Source: CAZEAB01 sp964552945
GTDB taxonomy: Archaea; Nanobdellota; Nanobdellia; Woesearchaeales; GW2011-AR9
Length of the DNA stretch: 64,000 nucleotides
Direction of reading: 5' to 3'
Assembly (NCBI GenBank): GCA_964552945.1
Contig: CAZKIP010000005.1
Location: 31,980-95,979 of the forward strand
Shown here: one piece after another, positions 27,085-35,644 of the stretch
How the letters are laid out: each line of letters begins with the position of its first letter
Position numbering within the stretch: the stretch's first letter is position 1
Position numbers and translations under genes: made by a program
The notes under the pieces: generated by a model
Told to the model about the DNA's origin: nothing
Databases searched by the model: none
The model's input: the letters and a program-made list of their open reading frames with translations, nothing else

Positions 27085-27462
27085 ATGGCTAATACAAAAC
27101 AAATCGAAAACAATGTTATAGAATCATTTCAATTGGCTAAAAAGGACATTTCAATCCTATTTGACCAAGTTGCTAAACTAAGGAAAGAACTTTCTCAGTT
27201 AAACGCAGCTCGTTATGAACTTTCACTAGAAGTAAAAAAACTTTCTTCAAAAAGAAAAGTTTCTAGAAAAAAAGTTTCAACTAAAACTAAATCTAAACCT
27301 TCAGTGAGCAAAAAATATGTTGCTTCAAAGAAAGGTAAAAAAGTACACAATCCAAACTGTTTCTTTGCATCAAATATTGATAAAGAAAATAGGGTTGTTT
27401 TTAACACCAAAACAAAAGCACTTAATGAAGGATTTAGATTGTGTAGCTGTCTAGCTTACTAA
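27085..27462 (+). CDS. coiled-coil protein with Ada-like Cys/His C-terminal domain
   Basis: Residues 1-55 are helical (coiled coil), then a Lys/Ser linker, then a ~45-residue domain: KYVASKKGKKVHNPNC ... FNTKTKALNEGFRLCSC. The pattern H-x3-C, then A-x3-G-x-x-x-C-x-C, resembles the metal-binding domain of Ada and related thermonuclease-associated domains. Zinc binding is likely but not shown. AGGAGG at 27071-27076 precedes the ATG. A related domain ends the membrane protein at 44446-45144. Confidence 0.68.
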   Translation: MANTKQIENNVIESFQLAKKDISILFDQVAKLRKELSQLNAARYELSLEVKKLSSKRKVSRKKVSTKTKSKPSVSKKYVASKKGKKVHNPNCFFASNIDKENRVVFNTKTKALNEGFRLCSCLAY

Positions 27463-28553
27463 GGCAACCAAGTTTTTTTATTCTTAATTTTTTCTGGAAG
27501 ATAGGTATCAACAACATAATTCAATCCCCATTTAGCCAATGCTTGCTGTTCTGCCCTTACTTTCATCTTAGCCATTTGTTGTAAAGCTTTTTGCCACGGC
27601 TTATGGTGTTTAATAAAGGGATCGTTCTTAATCAAATCTTTAATTTTCTTAATATCTACATCTTTTAAAGGGTGAGAGGGTAATTTGTAGTTTACAATAT
27701 CTTGTGGAGTAATTCCTATGAATTGTGCTTGAGGAACACAGAAATATTTGTTAATGTGGGCAGCATTACCCGAACCAACTTTCAAAGTTCTGTAAATGGA
27801 ACCAAATCCGTAAGGGTCTCCGTCTGTAAAAACGTATACCGGCAACTTTTTTTCATCTGCCAACTTTCTAATAAACCTTCGACATGCTCTTGTAGGAACT
27901 CCTCCCATAGCGATTAGGATACAATTTGCTTTTCTCCAATATTTATGTTTGTTTAGACGTTCAAACATACCGCTTGTTTCAATAGCTAGAACAAATTTAG
28001 CTTTTGTTTTGAATTTTAAATGTTCTACCGAACTTGGAACTGAATAAGCACCAGAACCGAACTTTGTACAATCAATCTCTAAACTCTTTCCAGTTTCTTG
28101 ATCTTTATCAACAACTACCAATTCTCCAGCAACCGCCCCTCCCTTTTCTTCAGGGATGAAACCTATCTGTTCTCTGTTAACGGCCATCATTGCTTCGATA
28201 TCATCCATCACGGAATCTGATTCTGGTTGTTCCTTAAAGCGCGCATCTCCCCAGTTTTTACTTACATAATAAGCTTCTCTTTTGGTTGCAATATCTTCAG
28301 TTTCAATAAGCTCTTTAGAAAGACCCATCATTCTCAATGTTTGAGCAAACGTTTTAATTGTGGATGCTGTCAGAGTCCTTGTTTTAACTTTATGTAATAA
28401 TTTGAAATATCCTTCTTTGTCATCATAAGAAACATTACTTAGGGATCTAATTGGCATTTCTAACTGTGGAGATTTAATTAGTTTGATTTTACCATAGACT
28501 TCTTTTGCTACTTCCTTAATCTTTTCTACAACTTGGTTATCTTTTTTAGCCAT
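27459..28553 (-). CDS. top6A: DNA topoisomerase VI subunit A
   Basis: The 364-residue protein is a Spo11/Top6A family member. The catalytic tyrosine lies in KREAYYVSKNW (Tyr96 by analogy with Spo11; Tyr95 is adjacent). The Toprim domain has Glu in ETSGMFE and the DGDPYGF acidic pair. It cleaves DNA as the A2B2 type IIB topoisomerase, relaxing supercoils and decatenating chromosomes. It follows the B subunit gene by 8 bp in one operon. Confidence 0.95.
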   Translation of the reverse strand: MAKKDNQVVEKIKEVAKEVYGKIKLIKSPQLEMPIRSLSNVSYDDKEGYFKLLHKVKTRTLTASTIKTFAQTLRMMGLSKELIETEDIATKREAYYVSKNWGDARFKEQPESDSVMDDIEAMMAVNREQIGFIPEEKGGAVAGELVVVDKDQETGKSLEIDCTKFGSGAYSVPSSVEHLKFKTKAKFVLAIETSGMFERLNKHKYWRKANCILIAMGGVPTRACRRFIRKLADEKKLPVYVFTDGDPYGFGSIYRTLKVGSGNAAHINKYFCVPQAQFIGITPQDIVNYKLPSHPLKDVDIKKIKDLIKNDPFIKHHKPWQKALQQMAKMKVRAEQQALAKWGLNYVVDTYLPEKIKNKKTWLP

Positions 28554-28561
28554 TTTAATTA

Positions 28562-30319
28562 TTAATCAAATAATGTTTTTTGCCTTTCTCCTTTACTTTC
28601 TTCTTCATTCTCTTCTTCAGCATTTTTAGTTTCTTCTTTTTCTACTTCCTTCTCTACTTTTTCATCATTTTTGACTTCTTTGTTTTCATTTTCCTTAGGT
28701 TCTTCTTTTCCAATTTTTGCTAATTCCGGATCATAATCTGGATTATTTACACCAATTTCTTCCAGCTCTCCTCTTGTGTGTTCTAAAATTTCACCCAGAT
28801 TGTCTTCAATTATTTTTTTATTAATTTCATCAAATCCAATTATTTCTTTCAATGCATCTGCAACATGGGGGATGTATTTTTCAATGTAACTTCTTTTCTT
28901 AGCTTCATCTTTTATCCTTTTCTTTTTATTAACAAAACTTGCAAGTTTACGCCCACACTCTTGCAATGATAATTTTATTTCTTTAATTATTCCATTGTAA
29001 TGGGCCAAAGCTTCTTTAGATTCTGAAGTAAAAGGGACCCACACAGAAGTCATATGGATGACGATGGTACAAGGACCTACAGGAATAGAACTTCTACTTT
29101 GTTGTAAACCATAATTTCTCCAGGAGGTATTTTGAACAGAATTGGTTATTGCACAAGCCCCTTGTTGGTATAGTAGAGGAACTCTATTTGCAAAACGCAT
29201 AATTCTAACAGTGGAATCTGCAGATTGTTCTCCACCATAAGCCATTGCAGTTTCAATAACAAAAGGATTCCCTCTGTAAACACTAGCCGGTCTTGTGGCT
29301 GAACAATAGAACTCTGCATTTATTTCTTTCCTTAAACCTTTTTCTAACAATTCTGCGCCAATGGGGGAAATACAATCTGTAGGCGGAGAAATTATTTTTG
29401 TTTTTTGAATGCCTTTATACAAATTCTCTGCCATATCTCTCCCAATTTTTTTAGGTTTTGTTTTTGGCAATAAAGAAGAATTAGCACAAATTTCTTTAGC
29501 TGTACCTGCCCCTACTCTTACAAACTCGCTAGTTAGAAATTGTTGAAGAGTTTTTGCTGGAGTTGTTTCCAACATTTTGATAAGCCTTCCCAGTTCTATT
29601 CCATAAGGGTGGGGTTTAATCTCTTTAGGTTCTGGAGGTAAATCTTCGCTTGCTCTTGGAAAAATAAATTGTTTTGCTTCAGGATTCGTATAAATTACTG
29701 TACAATGAGGATTTACAATAGCTGTTTGTTTAAGATATTCATCAACGGATTGTCTTCCTTTGTTGTAACTTCCTTCCATGTCAATCTCAATTTTGGTTCC
29801 GTGATCTTTTTCTTCCCATTCAATTTCTTCTTCTCCTAACAATTGAGGGTTGTTAGTTTGAGTGTTAATTTTTATCTTAACTAAGTTGGCCATTTCAGAT
29901 TTACCAGTTTTAGAAACAATTGTGGCTGGTTTACCTGTAGTGAGTTGTCCATATAAAACGGCTGCCGAGATACCTATCCCTTGTTGTCCTCTGGTTGCAG
30001 ATAGTTTATGGAATTTACTCCCATAAAGAAGCTTAGCAAAAATTTTTGGAATTTGTTTTTTAATTATCCCTGGCCCGTTATCTTCTATGATTACCCTAAA
30101 CCTACTATCACTTAGTTGAATAAGCTCCACATTTATCTCTGGCAAAATTCGTGCTTCTTCACATGCATCTAGTGCATTGTCAACTGCTTCTTTCACAGCT
30201 GTCATCAAAGCTCTTCTTGGATTGTCAAAGCCTAATAAATGTCTGTTCTTTTCAAAGAATTCGGCAATTGATATCTCTCGATGTTTCTTTGCTAGTTCCT
30301 GAGCTGTCTTTTTAACCAT
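28562..30319 (-). CDS. top6B: DNA topoisomerase VI subunit B
   Basis: The 585-residue GHKL ATPase shows the Bergerat motifs EAVDNALDAC, EDNGPGI and GQQGIGIS, followed by an H2TH and transducer domain. ATP binding dimerises B and drives strand passage by A. The C-terminal ~65 residues are a Lys/Glu-rich low-complexity tail not needed by the fold. The start at 30319 (MVKKTAQELA) has a TATA box (CTTATAAAAAG, about 30340-30351) 26 bp upstream. Confidence 0.95.
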   Translation of the reverse strand: MVKKTAQELAKKHREISIAEFFEKNRHLLGFDNPRRALMTAVKEAVDNALDACEEARILPEINVELIQLSDSRFRVIIEDNGPGIIKKQIPKIFAKLLYGSKFHKLSATRGQQGIGISAAVLYGQLTTGKPATIVSKTGKSEMANLVKIKINTQTNNPQLLGEEEIEWEEKDHGTKIEIDMEGSYNKGRQSVDEYLKQTAIVNPHCTVIYTNPEAKQFIFPRASEDLPPEPKEIKPHPYGIELGRLIKMLETTPAKTLQQFLTSEFVRVGAGTAKEICANSSLLPKTKPKKIGRDMAENLYKGIQKTKIISPPTDCISPIGAELLEKGLRKEINAEFYCSATRPASVYRGNPFVIETAMAYGGEQSADSTVRIMRFANRVPLLYQQGACAITNSVQNTSWRNYGLQQSRSSIPVGPCTIVIHMTSVWVPFTSESKEALAHYNGIIKEIKLSLQECGRKLASFVNKKKRIKDEAKKRSYIEKYIPHVADALKEIIGFDEINKKIIEDNLGEILEHTRGELEEIGVNNPDYDPELAKIGKEEPKENENKEVKNDEKVEKEVEKEETKNAEEENEEESKGERQKTLFD

Positions 30320-30467
30320 TTGAAAAATGTAAAATTTAGTCTTTTTATAAGGTTTACTCAATTATTAAGGAATATTCCAATTAAACAATAAAATTAATCT
30401 ATATAAACCTACTCCTGACAATACAAACCTTTATATAACTATTTTTTAATAGAATCAGAGAGAAAAA

Positions 30468-32000
30468 ATGGGTCAACAAGTTGAGGGAAACCTCTTAACA
30501 ATGCAGGAATTACAATTGAACAAATTACTTATTCTAACAAAATACAAAAAATATTTGGCAACACAACTTTCAAAGTTGGCAGATTATACTAATAAGTTTG
30601 AATACCCCCATATATTTGATATTGGTTTTGAATGTGAAGGCTGGTTTTTAGATAAAAATCTTAATCCTGCTCCAGTTTATGACTTTATCAATGAAAAAGT
30701 GGGAGGTACTATTGGTAGAGAACTTCTTTCCTGTCAGTGGGAGGTTAGGAATGAGAAAGATAACTTGCTTAAATTATCACGCCCCTTGTCAGAAATAAAT
30801 TCCAGAATAAAGGGTGTCTTTTCAGAATTAATCAAAGTTGCTAAAAAAGAGGGATTACATCTTCTTTTAATTGGTGGTTTTCCTTGGTTTACTGCGGAAG
30901 GAGCAAATAAGATGATTACCGATTCGGTACGCCATCGAAAAGTAATTCAATATGTTGATTCCTATGAAACAAACAATTTTTCCATCCCTTTTGAAGATGG
31001 AAATCAAGAAAGAAGTGGGATGATCTTTGAAGGGTTTACAACTTCTGTACAAATCACCATTCGTGTTTCTCCCATCTTTGCTTCTTTATATCATGATTCT
31101 TACTATCTTATTGCGCCTATTCTTTTAGCAATAACTGCTTATTCTCCATTCATCGAAGGAAAACCAACTTTATCAGATAGTACCAGGGCTCTAATAATTG
31201 GTGATGCTGTTTATGGTTTTTCTGAAGAAGATAAAGAGATTGGACATCCTAGTAGATGGGGTCCTCTCCCTCCGCTTTCATTTCCTGATGCTAAACCAAG
31301 TAAATGGGCTAACGAAGATCTTTACAATCTTCTAAGAAATAGTAAAGTCCCTAACGGGGTTTCACTTCATTTTGCTGAAGCTACAGGAAAAGGAGAAGGT
31401 CATCTTCTAGTAACCGATTCAGATTTGGAAAAAGATCCAGAGAAAGAATTTCCTTCTCCCATCATGTGGCCATATGTTAAGTTTCAACCATTTAGAATGA
31501 ACGAAGATGGGATTTTGGTTGAGTTACGTTACATTGAAAATTTACGTTCTCCGGAAGAAGTTTCTCTCTTTGTACCCTTTATGGCAACAATGTTGGAGGT
31601 AGTTACCCATGAAATGCATTTACAAAAAATTTTCCCTTTATCTCTTTCTAGTTTTTGTGAAAATGAAAAGATTTGTCTTTCTAGGGATGCTCTGTTAAAA
31701 AATAAAGCAATTAATTGGCCTCATGAAGGAGAAGTAATCAAACGACCTATGAAAGATATTGTTAGAGAGTTGGTTGAAAGAATGATTCCTCTTTTCCACA
31801 AAAATGGACATACTTTTGAAGATATTGAAAAAATGTGTAATCCTTTTATTTCACGCGTGGGGATAAAAGTTGTTGGTGATAAAATAGAACCTTGTACTCC
31901 TTCAGAAACTGCTGCACAAGAACTTCGTAGGAAAGGTCAAGAAAGTAAAAATAAGGGTATTGAATTACGAAGAGATATGATTGGTGAATATCTTTTTTGA
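30468..32000 (+). CDS. GCS2-family carboxylate-amine ligase (glutamate-cysteine ligase-like)
   Basis: The 510-residue protein has the glutamine-synthetase-like fold signatures of the GCS2 family: GFECEGWFLD near residue 54 (metal-binding glutamates), QITIRVSP, the substrate loop AYSPFIEGKP, and ELRYIE near residue 360. Family members join glutamate to an amine such as cysteine using ATP. The amine cannot be inferred, and no partner glutathione synthetase is nearby. A TATA box (CTTTATATAAC, about 30429-30439) is about 33 bp upstream. Confidence 0.75.
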   Translation: MGQQVEGNLLTMQELQLNKLLILTKYKKYLATQLSKLADYTNKFEYPHIFDIGFECEGWFLDKNLNPAPVYDFINEKVGGTIGRELLSCQWEVRNEKDNLLKLSRPLSEINSRIKGVFSELIKVAKKEGLHLLLIGGFPWFTAEGANKMITDSVRHRKVIQYVDSYETNNFSIPFEDGNQERSGMIFEGFTTSVQITIRVSPIFASLYHDSYYLIAPILLAITAYSPFIEGKPTLSDSTRALIIGDAVYGFSEEDKEIGHPSRWGPLPPLSFPDAKPSKWANEDLYNLLRNSKVPNGVSLHFAEATGKGEGHLLVTDSDLEKDPEKEFPSPIMWPYVKFQPFRMNEDGILVELRYIENLRSPEEVSLFVPFMATMLEVVTHEMHLQKIFPLSLSSFCENEKICLSRDALLKNKAINWPHEGEVIKRPMKDIVRELVERMIPLFHKNGHTFEDIEKMCNPFISRVGIKVVGDKIEPCTPSETAAQELRRKGQESKNKGIELRRDMIGEYLF

Positions 32001-32004
32001 AATT

Positions 32005-32538
32005 TTATCCAAACATCATTAACTTTTTCTGTTTTTCTAAGAATTGATAAACTGTTTTGTGCATTGAACCTTGTAAAAGCATTGCTACGGCCCTTCTAGC
32101 TGTTGCTACTTGATTGATTTCTCCAATAATTCCAATTGTTTTTCCATAAATAGAAATGTTACATTCTGTTAGACGTTCAATTTCTTCCCTAGATTTTCCA
32201 CCTTTTCCAATAACTCTCCCTTTAAGCCGTTGTAGAGTGTTTTTACTTTTTCCTGCAATATCTTTCATATCTATCATTTCTAATGCATAATCTGGTTTTA
32301 GTAGGAGAAGAGCAATTTTTGGGTTGAATCCTCTAGCAATTGCTTTAACAATCTCTTTAGTTGTATAAAGAAGTATTCCATCTTCTCCTTTAATAATAAC
32401 ATCTCCTTCTTTTGATATATCTAGCTCACTTTTTGTAGCTTCTTCAATTTCTTTTTTAGTTTCTCCTCCTTTGCCAATTAGTACAGCGACCCTCTCTTGG
32501 GGTATTTTCAGTTCGTAAGAAAATTCTTGTTCTTCCAT
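32005..32538 (-). CDS. two-KH-domain RNA-binding protein, archaeal Dim2/Pno1
   Basis: Two KH domains are evident: VAVLIGKGGETKKEIEE at the N-terminus and GRVIGKGGKSREEIERLT in the second half. Archaeal Dim2 (Pno1) has this length (177 residues), binds the 3' end of 16S rRNA and works in small-subunit maturation. The gene starts 1 bp after the rio1 stop codon, the usual archaeal arrangement. Confidence 0.9.
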   Translation of the reverse strand: MEEQEFSYELKIPQERVAVLIGKGGETKKEIEEATKSELDISKEGDVIIKGEDGILLYTTKEIVKAIARGFNPKIALLLLKPDYALEMIDMKDIAGKSKNTLQRLKGRVIGKGGKSREEIERLTECNISIYGKTIGIIGEINQVATARRAVAMLLQGSMHKTVYQFLEKQKKLMMFG

Positions 32539-32539
32539 A

Positions 32540-33262
32540 TTATTTTTTTTCTTTACCTGCTTTTTTAATCTTTTGGAGGATTTTTTCAGAATCAGCTATA
32601 ATCCCTCTTTTTTTGAAGTATTGAAGCAAATTTTTTATATCTCTTATTAGGAGTTCTTCCGAGTTTGGAGTTCTTACTAAAGTGGCTTGTGAAAAATCAA
32701 TAAGAACGGGTTTATCATTGTAATTAAGGATATTGAAGGCGGAAAGATCCCCATGAATAAGTCCTCCCTTATACAATTTGGCGACTTGTTTAATGGTTTC
32801 GTTGAAAAATTCTTTTGGATCATTAGGGGCCAGATCTTTAAGAGGTGGCGCAGGTTCTTCATCTCCTATGAACTCTTCAATTAGGATATGGTTTCTCCAA
32901 GCTAAAGGTTTTGGAACTCTAACTTTAACTTTTTCTGCCCTCAATAAATTTTTGTATTCTCTCTGGGTCCAAGCAAGGATAATTTGCCTTCGATGTTTTT
33001 TTAGGAATTCATATCTTGGGTCTTTTCTAATGTAACTAAACATTGTGTTAAAATCACAATTTTGCATTCTATAAATTTTGATAATGACTTTTTTCTCTTT
33101 ACTTAAGCCAATAAAAACATTACTCTCTTTACCAATTGATAAAGGTCCTACCAAAGAATCAAATTTTCCTCTACTTTGGAGGTCAAAAAGGGTCCGATTT
33201 GTGAATTCATCAAAAACTCCTTTTTCAGTTTTGAATCGTTCTTGGTAAGTTAAAGTAACCAT
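32540..33262 (-). CDS. rio1: Rio1-type serine kinase/ATPase
   Basis: The 240-residue kinase has the RIO signatures: ATP loop with SIGKESNVFIG, catalytic loop LIHGDLSAFNIL and metal-binding VLIDFSQAT. RIO1 drives late maturation of the 30S/40S subunit. It pairs with the downstream KH gene; the two products function together on pre-rRNA. A TATA element (ACTATTTAAAC, near 33283-33293) precedes the ATG by about 26 bp. Confidence 0.92.
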   Translation of the reverse strand: MVTLTYQERFKTEKGVFDEFTNRTLFDLQSRGKFDSLVGPLSIGKESNVFIGLSKEKKVIIKIYRMQNCDFNTMFSYIRKDPRYEFLKKHRRQIILAWTQREYKNLLRAEKVKVRVPKPLAWRNHILIEEFIGDEEPAPPLKDLAPNDPKEFFNETIKQVAKLYKGGLIHGDLSAFNILNYNDKPVLIDFSQATLVRTPNSEELLIRDIKNLLQYFKKRGIIADSEKILQKIKKAGKEKK

Positions 33263-33379
33263 AAATAGTCAGTTTTTTCGAATGTTTAAATAGTTTTGCA
33301 GAGTTTTATTGTGTTGTCCTTAAAAAGTAACAACAATAGCGAAACATTTATATATTAGTACCTCCAAGAAGTAACAACA

Positions 33380-33470
33380 CACCTCAAAACCACCTCTTTT
33401 CCTCAGTGGATTTGGAAACTCAATCGCTTCGGCGAAAGTAGTGCCTAAATTCGCTGGGGTTTTTCTTTTT
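33380..33470 (+). ncRNA. structured RNA candidate 1, unknown class
   Basis: A TATA box (ATTTATATAT, 33347-33356) is followed about 26 bp later by a strongly structured, non-coding stretch. AAAACC (33386-33391) can close with GGTTTT (33458-33463). CAGTGGATTTGG (33404-33415) pairs with CCTAAATTCGCTG (33444-33456), leaving one bulged T. Beyond an 8x8 internal loop a TCGC-TTCG-GCGA hairpin caps the stem. A T-rich run (33460-33472) ends it. It does not match SRP RNA, RNase P or tRNA; an internal loop between two stems is reminiscent of H/ACA guides but no ACA box is seen. Confidence 0.5.
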
Positions 33471-33585
33471 TAAATAAGTCAATATTTCCCCTTATTGCCC
33501 TTTTGGGGCCATTATTTCTCTTTTTAATCAAAAAACCAATTAATTTACCGAAGGTTTTATATAATAGAAGAACTAATTTTTAATT

Positions 33586-33660
33586 AGCCCGGCACGAGAG
33601 TACCTTTGGGAGTTGACGGCAATCGCCAAGCAATGAATAAAGGGGTTAGTGGAACGGGCT
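33586..33660 (+). ncRNA. structured RNA candidate 2, ~75 nt, unknown class
   Basis: TTTATATA at 33556-33563 sits 26 bp before AGCCCG (33586-33591), which is complementary to CGGGCT (33655-33660). A nested pairing of ACCTTT with AAAGGGGT and an inner GGC-AATC-GCC hairpin are possible. The exact match between predicted transcription start and the 5' strand of the closing stem supports a discrete small RNA. Length is tRNA-like, but no T-loop, anticodon arm or 7-bp acceptor stem fits. Confidence 0.5.
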
Positions 33661-33896
33661 TCATAATTACTCAGAAAATTTGAATATTATCCTTATCATT
33701 CACTATACTGTATCACCAAGTTTGCTTAGGATTAGTTCTGTTTTCTGAATCATAAAATAATAACAAAGAAAGGGTTTCCTTTATCACATTCATACTCACT
33801 ACATCATTGTGCTGGATAGCTCTTTCTAGAGGAAAAAAATGGTAAAAATAAAGAATATCATTTTTAGTATTTAAAAATCATGGAGGATTTTTTAAA

Positions 33897-35222
33897 ATGG
33901 CAAAAATAAGCCCAGTAGCGGCAAAATATATTGTTCAATCATCTATAATTATTGAAGGAATCGTTGATCGGCCTGATGTAATAGGCGCGATTTTTGGACA
34001 AACTGAAGGTTTACTTGGTAACGAGCTTGAATTAAGGGAGTTACAAAGAAGCGGAAGAATTGGTAGAATTGAAGTTAATTTATCTACAAATAGGGGTAAG
34101 ACTTCTGGTGAGATAATCATTCCTAGTTCTTTAGATAAAACAGAGACAGTTATTGTAGCTGCTTCTCTAGAAATTATTCAAAGAATTGGTCCTTGTAACG
34201 CTAAAATTAAGGTTGACAAAATTGAAGACGTTCGTACAAGTAAAAGACAATTTGTTGTTCAAAGAGCTAAGGAATTACTTAAATTTCTTACTGAAACAAC
34301 CCTTCCTGATTCACAAGAATTGGCTGATGAAGTTTCTCAGTCAGTTAGAATGATGGAAGTTGTTGAGTTTGGCAGAGAAAGACTTGCTGCAGGTCCTGCA
34401 ATTGAAGATAGTGATGAAATAATCATTGTTGAAGGAAGAGCAGATGTACTAAATCTTTTGAAGCATGGATTTAAGAACGTAATTGCTTTAAATGGTACTT
34501 CTTGTCCGGAATCAATCAAAGAGTTGACTAAGAGAAAGACTTCAGTTTTATTTGTTGATGGAGATAGGGGAGGAAACCTAATTATTCGTGAACTTTTAAG
34601 TGTGGCTGAGATTGATTTTGTTAGTAAAGCTCCTGATGGAAAGGAAGTTGAAGAAATTACTAAGAAAGAAATTCACAAATCTCTTAGAAGCAGAATTACG
34701 GCTGAACAATCTAAGTTGGATTTAGGAGTTAATGAAGATGGATCTTTGAAAGAAGTTTCAACTTCCAATTCACCTAGAAATACTAGAAGGCCTTCAAATG
34801 ATCGAAGTAATTCAAGGTCTCATTCATCTAGACCTAACTTAAGAAGACCTAATGTACGTTCAAGAGAATCGTTTCAAAAATCTGAAGGTGGGTCTCGCCC
34901 TTCTCCTATTGTGAGGAAGAAACCTCTTACATCTGAAGAGAAGAAAATCTTCAAAGAAACAATGGAAAACCTTTTTGGAACTAGGGGGGCTTGCATCTTT
35001 AATACTGAATTGAAGGTTCTTGGAAAGGTTCCTCTAAGTGAACTTGGCTCTACCATTAAAAGTCTAAATGGCGGAATTTATGCAGTTTCTCTTGATGGAG
35101 CAGTGGATTCTGATTTAGTTAGTTTGGCTGAAAAGTTGGGAATCTCTCATTTAATTGGGACATCTTCAAAAGCTAAAGAAACAACTAAAGTAAATGTTCT
35201 AACAGATGAGAAGTTAGCTTAA
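33897..35222 (+). CDS. dnaG: archaeal DnaG-type primase
   Basis: The 441-residue protein matches archaeal DnaG: conserved N-terminal domain, central Toprim domain (IIVEGRADVL near residue 178 with the catalytic Glu; FVDGDRGG with the Asp pair), and a conserved C-terminal domain. Archaeal DnaG can prime DNA synthesis and is also found with the exosome. Between Toprim and C-terminal domain is an Arg/Ser/Asn-rich disordered linker (about 285-335). GGAGG at 33882-33886 gives the start. Confidence 0.92.
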   Translation: MAKISPVAAKYIVQSSIIIEGIVDRPDVIGAIFGQTEGLLGNELELRELQRSGRIGRIEVNLSTNRGKTSGEIIIPSSLDKTETVIVAASLEIIQRIGPCNAKIKVDKIEDVRTSKRQFVVQRAKELLKFLTETTLPDSQELADEVSQSVRMMEVVEFGRERLAAGPAIEDSDEIIIVEGRADVLNLLKHGFKNVIALNGTSCPESIKELTKRKTSVLFVDGDRGGNLIIRELLSVAEIDFVSKAPDGKEVEEITKKEIHKSLRSRITAEQSKLDLGVNEDGSLKEVSTSNSPRNTRRPSNDRSNSRSHSSRPNLRRPNVRSRESFQKSEGGSRPSPIVRKKPLTSEEKKIFKETMENLFGTRGACIFNTELKVLGKVPLSELGSTIKSLNGGIYAVSLDGAVDSDLVSLAEKLGISHLIGTSSKAKETTKVNVLTDEKLA

Positions 35223-35246
35223 TTTTTTTATTTTATTTCTTTTTTT

Positions 35247-35534
35247 CTATCCTTTTTCAATCTTTTTTATTTTCCCGTAACGTTCAGCAATTTTTGCTAG
35301 TTCCTTTTTAGAAAGTTTGTATTTTAATAGCCAATATGTCCCTGTATAAGGATCTCTTCTGAGATAATTAAAATTAATTAATTCTCTTCGAATTAGAACA
35401 TAATCATCATTACTTAATGACTTAATTATTTCATTTACTTCTTGTTCATTATATATTTTTTCCTTTTTAAACTTTTTAGCTACATCCTCTAATATTTTCT
35501 GTTTCTTAAGATCATTTTTTGGTAATCTTTTCAT
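35247..35534 (-). CDS. DUF2087 family protein
   Basis: The 95-residue basic protein matches the DUF2087 pattern: YNEQEVNEIIKS, DYVLIRRELINFNYL and RRDPYTGTYWL. Such domains are often linked to HTH regulators and may bind nucleic acid, but no function is established. GTTTATAAAT about 26 bp upstream serves as TATA box. Confidence 0.75.
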   Translation of the reverse strand: MKRLPKNDLKKQKILEDVAKKFKKEKIYNEQEVNEIIKSLSNDDYVLIRRELINFNYLRRDPYTGTYWLLKYKLSKKELAKIAERYGKIKKIEKG

Positions 35535-35644
35535 AATAAGTGCTAATAATCAATATTTATAAACATTTTTCCCTTTTTCAAAACACCTTACACCTTCTTA
35601 ATCAAATGATTAAATTTTTATACATCCTTCCATTTAGATAGATT

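Larger units (their letters stand above)
33263..33896. other. 634-bp gap between rio1 and dnaG
   Basis: No convincing protein gene is present. It holds the rio1 promoter at the left edge, two TATA-driven structured RNA candidates (33380-33470 and 33586-33660), then AT-rich sequence with the dnaG leader (TATTTAAAAA near 33868 and GGAGG at 33882-33886). I see nothing identifiable in 33665-33850. Confidence 0.6.

Noticed and set aside
33613..33641. TTGACG-N17-AATAAA resembling a sigma-70 promoter
   Set aside because: It lies inside the predicted small RNA, the -10 match is 4 of 6, and such matches are common by chance in AT-rich DNA.
33586..33660. 75-nt element as a tRNA
   Set aside because: No TTC-containing T-loop, no 7-bp acceptor stem and no anticodon arm can be drawn.
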